Assembly (NCBI RefSeq): GCF_000004825.1
Contig: NW_008805071.1
Span: 558,001-622,000, forward strand
Direction: 5' to 3'
Length of the DNA stretch: 64,000 nucleotides
DNA from: Heterostelium album PN500
Taxonomy: Eukaryota > Evosea > Eumycetozoa > Acytosteliales > Acytosteliaceae
Part shown: positions 59,006 to 64,000 of the stretch, piece after piece
Numbering within the stretch: position 1 is the first letter of the stretch
Layout of the letters: every line of letters begins with the position of its first letter
The notes under the pieces: model-generated
The model's input: only the letters and a program-made list of their open reading frames with translations
What the model was told of the DNA's origin: nothing
Database searches by the model: none
Program-made: the position numbers and the translations under genes

Positions 59006-61000
59006 TTGTTATATAATAATATTAATATAAATAAACAATATATAAATAAATAATAAAAAACTACTACTACTACTACTCAATCAATCTTTAACAACTATTT
59101 TTAGATAAGAAAGTTATATATTAGTTAAATATAATCGAATTAATATGAATAGATTAATATAAAGATGATTTTCAGTTTAAATGAACTTGAAAGTGATCGT
59201 TTTCGATGTTATAGCTGTGATGTGATTAGAAGTGTTTGTTTGTTTGTTGTTTTAAAAAACAAGTGTAAAAGAAAGTAAGAGTGTGGTGAGTGTGTGGTGA
59301 GTGTGTGTGTAGATATTAGATATATAGAATATAATCAAAGTTTTCAAACACTTTTGATTGATTGCTTGCTTTATGTACAAATAAAATATTACTTTTCTAC
59401 TAACTAATTATCTATCTATCTATCTGTCTATTGCTAAAATTGTAAAAAAAAATGTAAATGAAATGATCCGGATTCCTCTTGTTTTTGGTAATCTGAAAAT
59501 CTATGAATATCTTGTTTGCTTTTTCCAAACACCACCACACATTGTGATCAATAATTTTTTTCTAAAAACAAAGAACTCATTATGACCCTATAGACACTTT
59601 TTTGTGTCTTTTTTTTTTTTTGCATTTATGTAAAAAAGGTGATCGTTTAAAAAAAAAATGATAAAGCAATGAAAACAATTGTTCTTTAACTTTTCAAACT
59701 AAATTGTGTGTTTAAACTCTTCCCTGGATATGAAAGAATTAAAAATCAAATAACAAATTATTTTAAAACAATTATAACCTTTTAAAGGACTAATCAACCA
59801 ATTAATCAAAGTTATAAAACAAGTTCACAAAAACAATTTTGATTTCTTTTATTCTTACCTAATATATTTGAAATATCACCTCAATGTTGAATGGTTTCGG
59901 ATTCCTTATTTATCTAGTTAAATTAAAAGATAAAATTATTTATTCTATTCTATTTATATTTATTGTTAATTAAAGTAGATAAATAGATAAATATAGAGGT
60001 TCAAAAATATTTGAATTGATTTTAATCAAAGTTTGATTTCTTTTCTTTCTTTTCATTTTTTTTTGGTCAAACCCAATAGTTTAATGAAATTTACGTATAC
60101 TCTTTTTATTTATTTAAATATTAAAGTTTTTTTTGAATAAGTGTTTCGAAACCAAAACATCGGAATTAAGGATTTTTTTTTTTTATGACTGATGATCACA
60201 ACAACAATGATGATTGTCCTTTTTGAGAAAACTAATCGCCATCAATAAATGTCAATTGAACTTTATTTTTTTGTTTTTTACTATTAAAATTATATTTTTT
60301 TTTAAATATATATAGCATAGATTTAATTTTATATTAATAATGTATTATTTTGAAATTTCATAAAAATTAAAAAAAAGACAAGTGTGAATGTGTGTGGGTT
60401 ATATACAATTCTGTATATTAATTATAAATGTAATATTCATTACAAAATCACATTATAGAATCGTATTTAGTAATATTTTGGGGTTGTGACAATAAAATAT
60501 CTATATTAATAGACCACACCATTATAATATAGTTGATATGCACTACCTATAGAGATTAGATTATTTTATATTATAATAGTTGCATTTGATTGATTAGACT
60601 ATATATATTAGCACATTACCACTACTCTTACCCATTTCATATGTTTAATTCCATTCAATGACAGATGGAAAAAATTAAAATTTGGGGGTGGAATTAAACA
60701 TATTATGATTCAAATAACTAGTAAACCACCAATCAAAATAGTTTTGTAAAAACAGATTTATATTTTTCGATTTCTATACATTCAATTTGTAAAATTTAAT
60801 AATTAATATATAGATTGATAGATGTATACAATCTTAGTTCAGGATGGCATGGGATTGGATGAGAAGACTAGGAAAATAATGAATAAAAGGAATGGCTGAA
60901 GTTGACAAGCTATAAATACAAAACTATTATTATATACATATAATATTCTAATATTAATTATATTTATATTTCACAATCAATTAATTATTATTATATAAAA
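59006..61000. other. 2-kb gene-free divergent region
   Basis: Separates the transporter from the small secreted peptide gene. It has GTGTGGTGAGT-like repeats (59280-59312), a TCTA tract (59410-59430), and a 15-bp perfect inverted repeat (60639-60653 and 60689-60703, ATATGTTTAATTCCA and its complement). No credible gene. Confidence 0.5.
60909..60918 (+). promoter_or_regulatory. TATA-like box for the secreted peptide gene
   Basis: CTATAAATAC lies about 85 bp before the ATG at 61001 in otherwise low-complexity AT DNA. This is a suitable distance for a TATA element with a short leader. Confidence 0.4.
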
Positions 61001-61368
61001 ATGAATAAATTATTTATTTGTATGGTTTTGGTATTTTGTGTAGCCCATGTATCTCTTGCTTGTGATACCGCTTGCAGTGCCGTCAGTGATAGAGGTGGAA
61101 GGTGCTACTACCTATGTTCAAACGCCTGCCATTTCAGTCCAACACACAACAGAGATATGTTCTTAAATGGACTTTCTCAAGGTGGTCATAATTGTAAATA
61201 TATCTATTCATTTTTTATTTGATTCTTTCATTTTTCTTTTTTATTTTCTAATTAATAATTTAAAAATTAAAAGGTCAACCAAATGGAGTGGATTCAGTTT
61301 CATGTGAAAAGACTGTAAATTTCGGAGGTTGTTGGAGTCATCGTTGGACTTGCGGAAGAGGTTGTTAA
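61001..61368 (+). CDS. Small secreted cysteine-rich peptide
   Basis: Two exons (61001-61193, 61274-61368), 95 residues. A cleavable signal peptide (MNKLFICMVLVFCVAHVSLA) precedes a mature part of about 75 residues with ten cysteines (CDTACSAVSDRGGRCYYLC, CHFSPTHNRDMFLNG, CQPNGVDSVSCEKTV, CWSHRWTCGRGC), enough for five disulfides. The intron splits a Cys codon (TGT), and the second exon holds five of the ten cysteines. No family is recognised. The size, signal and Cys density are those of secreted defence, signalling or enzyme-inhibitor peptides; the choice is open. Confidence 0.8.
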
Positions 61369-61488
61369 ATATATGGATGCAGTCCACCAAAACATTATGA
61401 CGCCCTAGATTTTAAATTAACTAAATAAAATAGGTATTCTTATAACTATAAAATTTCGAACCCTTTTTCTAGTTTTAATTAAAACAAT

Positions 61489-61557
61489 AAAGATTCTTTG
61501 TTTAACACTCTAATATTATTGAGAATAGATAGAGTGTTAGACAAAGAATAAATCTTT
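61489..61557. terminator. Hairpin between convergent genes
   Basis: An imperfect inverted repeat (about 61496-61512, TCTTTGTTTAACACTCTA, with its near complement at 61529-61549) lies midway between two convergent stop codons. The outer parts (AAAGATT and AATCTTTT) also pair past a two-base bulge. It may act as a 3'-end element for either gene. Confidence 0.5.
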
Positions 61558-61659
61558 TTTATTTATTTAGCAATTTAACTTTATACATTGAAATGAGATT
61601 TCTTTTAAAAAAAAAAGGAATTAAAAGAATATAGAAATCTTCATTTGTTGATACTTTTT

Positions 61660-62805
61660 TCACTTTTTTAATAATTTTATATCTTGATCTGAAACTGTGA
61701 TACACCAATTAAGCTGTGGAACCAGTGTTTGGTTGCTATCGAAAACTTTGACTGTGTAATGACCACCGTAGAGCTTTGATTTATATTCAGTTCCGTTGTC
61801 ATCGATAATCACATCCAACTCGACGAATCCACATGCCATATCTTGAGTATCAATAAAACACCACTCGAAACTAGTTAAATGTGTGGCATCGTTCATTGAA
61901 AAGATTTTCTTTTTGTCACCAAGCCACACGCCCTCCGGAGAGAAGACAGTGAATGCTGTGATCCATCCCGACAGCCAAGTCGGTCCAGATCCACCACCAA
62001 CATAATTGGCAATTCTATTCCACCAGCTAATATCTGGTTTTCCATTAACCGATTGAATGAATTGATCGAGAATCGGTAGTAACATCGCCGACCATTTACT
62101 CATCAGCTTCTGCTCGCCGACATCAAACTCCACCAGACGCTGAGCTTTATCTTTCAGTGATTTCCAATCTTCTACCGAACCGAGCAGGGTTACCGATGGC
62201 AATCCACAACAGAGTTGATATTTAAATTGAAAGAAATTCTTCATTGTCGCCATGAGACAGACCGCTCCAACAATTCTATCGTTATAGGTTGTCGTTGAGA
62301 ATGATGGCATTGACCAATCTCTTATCGACGGATCCTTAATGTTCTTGGCGATTAAATCGGTCATTGCCAGAGTCATATCGTCGTACGGTGCACTGAACAG
62401 TGATGCATTGGCAGAGACAGTCAGTTCTTTCTTGCCTTGGAAATCGACGAGTTTCTCTCGGAGCTGTTCAGAGTTTGCATTCAAATAGAATGAGAATTGT
62501 GTCATTATCGAAATCCATATATCATCGGGTCTCAGTACGATTCTATGATGGTCAGAGTATGCAAGTATACATGATTTCACAAATGAATTCGGACCAATAT
62601 ATAGATGATTCTTCTTGTCGCTACTATCGATACTACTCATAAGCGGTACTTGATTAGGTTTCTCCATTTTCGTTTTGAATTGTTCCTTTCTGAAATCTTC
62701 ACCATAATCAAATTCATTTGTCGGTTTGAAACTATCATGCTTACCAGTAACATCAAAACTAATTGATTTTACATCACTACTCATATTTTTAAAATATTGT
62801 GACAT
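61660..62805 (-). CDS. DUF4419-family protein 1
   Basis: A single exon of 381 residues from the first ATG. It contains the DUF4419 core: RPDDIWISIMTQFSFYLNAN, SEQLREKLVDFQGKKELTV, DWSMPSFSTTTYNDRIVGAV, GLPSVTLLGSVEDWKSLKDK, and WLSGWITAFTVFSPEGVW. No signal peptide or TM. DUF4419 proteins are expanded in slime moulds and fungi and have no assigned activity. The alternative Met at residue 8 (MSSDVKS) is possible. It is divergent from a second member at 63261 with an almost identical core. Confidence 0.85.
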   Translation of the reverse strand: MSQYFKNMSSDVKSISFDVTGKHDSFKPTNEFDYGEDFRKEQFKTKMEKPNQVPLMSSIDSSDKKNHLYIGPNSFVKSCILAYSDHHRIVLRPDDIWISIMTQFSFYLNANSEQLREKLVDFQGKKELTVSANASLFSAPYDDMTLAMTDLIAKNIKDPSIRDWSMPSFSTTTYNDRIVGAVCLMATMKNFFQFKYQLCCGLPSVTLLGSVEDWKSLKDKAQRLVEFDVGEQKLMSKWSAMLLPILDQFIQSVNGKPDISWWNRIANYVGGGSGPTWLSGWITAFTVFSPEGVWLGDKKKIFSMNDATHLTSFEWCFIDTQDMACGFVELDVIIDDNGTEYKSKLYGGHYTVKVFDSNQTLVPQLNWCITVSDQDIKLLKK

Positions 62806-63260
62806 TCCTTTTTGTTTTTTTTTTGTTAAATCTTTTTTTTTAAGATTTTAAATATTAATAGATTGAAGTAATTAAAAGTAGTTTGTTATAATAATATTTT
62901 ATTTATGTTTTCTTTTGTTTCTATATTTTTTTTTGTTAAATTTATTTATTTTATTTTATTATATTATTTGTATTATTTAGTTATTTGTTAATATATATAT
63001 ATTTCTATATATTATTAGAAAACAATTAAAAATATAAAATAAAAAAGATATTAAATGTCTTTATGTAATTTAATTTATTTGAAAATAATTTTAAACAGAA
63101 AGTTCAAAAAAATTTAATCTAATTTTGGTTGAAAAAGCCTTATTTGTAAAGTAGAATTTTTAAAGAAAGAATGCTGATAGATAGATTTTTGTTTTTTTAT
63201 AAATAATCATTTTTTTATTTTTGATAGTTAAAAAGAAAAAGACAATAGATAGTTAAAAAT
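62806..63260. promoter_or_regulatory. Divergent promoter between two DUF4419 genes
   Basis: The 455 bp between head-to-head paralogues is nearly all A and T. Matching short phrases flank both starts (TTAAAAAT before ATGTCACA and before ATGTCACAATA), suggesting the leader was duplicated with the gene. Confidence 0.45.
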
Positions 63261-64000
63261 ATGTCACATTATTATAAAAATTTAAGTTCAGATGTAAAAT
63301 CAACTTCATTTGAAATTATAGAGCATCGTGAGAAGGTTTCAAAGCTCAGTGAGTTCAACCACACCGAACATCTAAAAAAACCAACATCCAAATATGAAGT
63401 TGAGAAAGTACCGGAACCATTGTATGTTCCATTGAAATCGAGTATCGAAGTAGATGATGCGAAGAATCACTTTTTCATTGGAAGAAATTCATTTGTACAA
63501 TCAGCTTTCTACGCGTATTCCCAACATCATAAACTTGTCATTAGACCAGACGACGTTTGGATAGCGATAATGACACAATTCTCATTCTATTTGAATGCAA
63601 ACTCTGAACAGCTCCGAGAGAAACTCGTCGATTTCCAAGGCAAGAAAGATCTGGAGGTTGTTGCCAATGCGACGCTATTCAATGCTCCCTACGACGAAAT
63701 GACTCTGGCAATGACCGATTTGATTTCCCGCAACATTAAAGATCCGTCGATAAGAGATTGGTCAATGCCATCATTCTCAACGACAACCTACAACGATAGA
63801 ATTGTTGGAGCGGTCTGTCTCATGGCGACAATGAAGAAATACTATAATTTCAAATACTCACTACGCTGTGGATTGTCAGCAGTAACCATGCTTGGATCGG
63901 TAGAAGATTGGAAATCACTGAAAGATAAAGCTCAGCGGCTGGTGGAGTTTGATGTCGGCGAGCAGAAGCTGATGAGTAAATGGTCGGCGATGTTACTACC
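63261..64000 (+). CDS. DUF4419-family protein 2 (cut by window end)
   Basis: Starts MSHYYKNLSSDVKSTSFEII, parallel to MSQYFKNMSSDVKSISFDVT of its neighbour, and stays open for 246 codons to the window edge. It shows RPDDVWIAIMTQFSFYLNAN, SEQLREKLVDFQGKKDLEVV, and the DWSMPSFSTTTYNDRIVGAV block. From about residue 165 the DNA is almost identical to the minus-strand copy even at synonymous sites, while residues 15-60 differ widely. Function unknown. Confidence 0.85.
   Translation, partial: MSHYYKNLSSDVKSTSFEIIEHREKVSKLSEFNHTEHLKKPTSKYEVEKVPEPLYVPLKSSIEVDDAKNHFFIGRNSFVQSAFYAYSQHHKLVIRPDDVWIAIMTQFSFYLNANSEQLREKLVDFQGKKDLEVVANATLFNAPYDEMTLAMTDLISRNIKDPSIRDWSMPSFSTTTYNDRIVGAVCLMATMKKYYNFKYSLRCGLSAVTMLGSVEDWKSLKDKAQRLVEFDVGEQKLMSKWSAMLL

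Noticed and set aside
1-64000. CRISPR-like arrays, bacterial operons or ribosome binding sites
   Set aside because: Introns, composition and gene content are eukaryotic. The tandem repeats seen are simple microsatellites without regular unique spacers.

Overview
The window is nuclear DNA of a social amoeba (Dictyostelia), probably not Dictyostelium discoideum itself. The signs are very AT-rich intergenic DNA, short AT-rich introns (about 50-150 bp) with GTAAGT/GTATGT donors, homopolymer N/Q/S/T runs inside conserved proteins, and a family mix of DOCK/zizimin, B-box/kelch, DUF4419 and tRNA-associated LINEs. The species is inferred, not shown.

Layout. 1-4.3 kb: first exon of an unknown minus-strand gene, then a spliced gene joining a signal peptide and propeller-like region to an ALG3 mannosyltransferase. 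4.5-11 kb and 21.98-33.2 kb: two arms of a large inverted duplication. Each arm holds a giant beta-helix/Cys-rich/multi-TM receptor-like gene that converges tail to tail, 77-80 bp apart, on a smaller beta-helix membrane protein gene. Beyond that lies a third giant gene, intact in the right arm and reduced to a 5' scrap in the left. 11-17 kb: kelch-gene scraps with a solo-LTR-like insertion, an intact B-box/kelch gene, and decayed and intact copies of a small unknown gene. 17-21.2 kb: isovaleryl-CoA dehydrogenase and the rRNA-processing nuclease NOB1.

33.4-35.8 kb: LINE fragments flanking a tRNA-Glu(CTC). 36-45 kb: a COA1/TIM21-like mitochondrial protein divergent from an SLC35B4-type nucleotide-sugar transporter, palmitoyl-protein thioesterase, a hAT transposase relic and a divergent Sec23-like protein. 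46-55 kb: a two-TM unknown protein with a truncated copy, then a DOCK-family GEF of about 2176 residues. 57-64 kb: a GPH/MFS transporter, a small secreted cysteine-rich peptide, and two head-to-head DUF4419 genes, the second cut by the window end.

The most interesting candidate is the 4.5-33 kb receptor/companion locus. The membrane halves and the companion genes are almost identical between copies, while the receptor ectodomains are strongly diverged, as expected for a recognition system shaped by duplication, gene conversion and diversification. That function is inference. Two more points stand out: the ALG3 fusion, whose predicted topology works, and the divergent DUF4419 pair, which repeats the variable-front, conserved-core pattern.

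Exon borders were placed by hand from splice signals, frame continuity and family alignments from memory; no database or alignment program was used.
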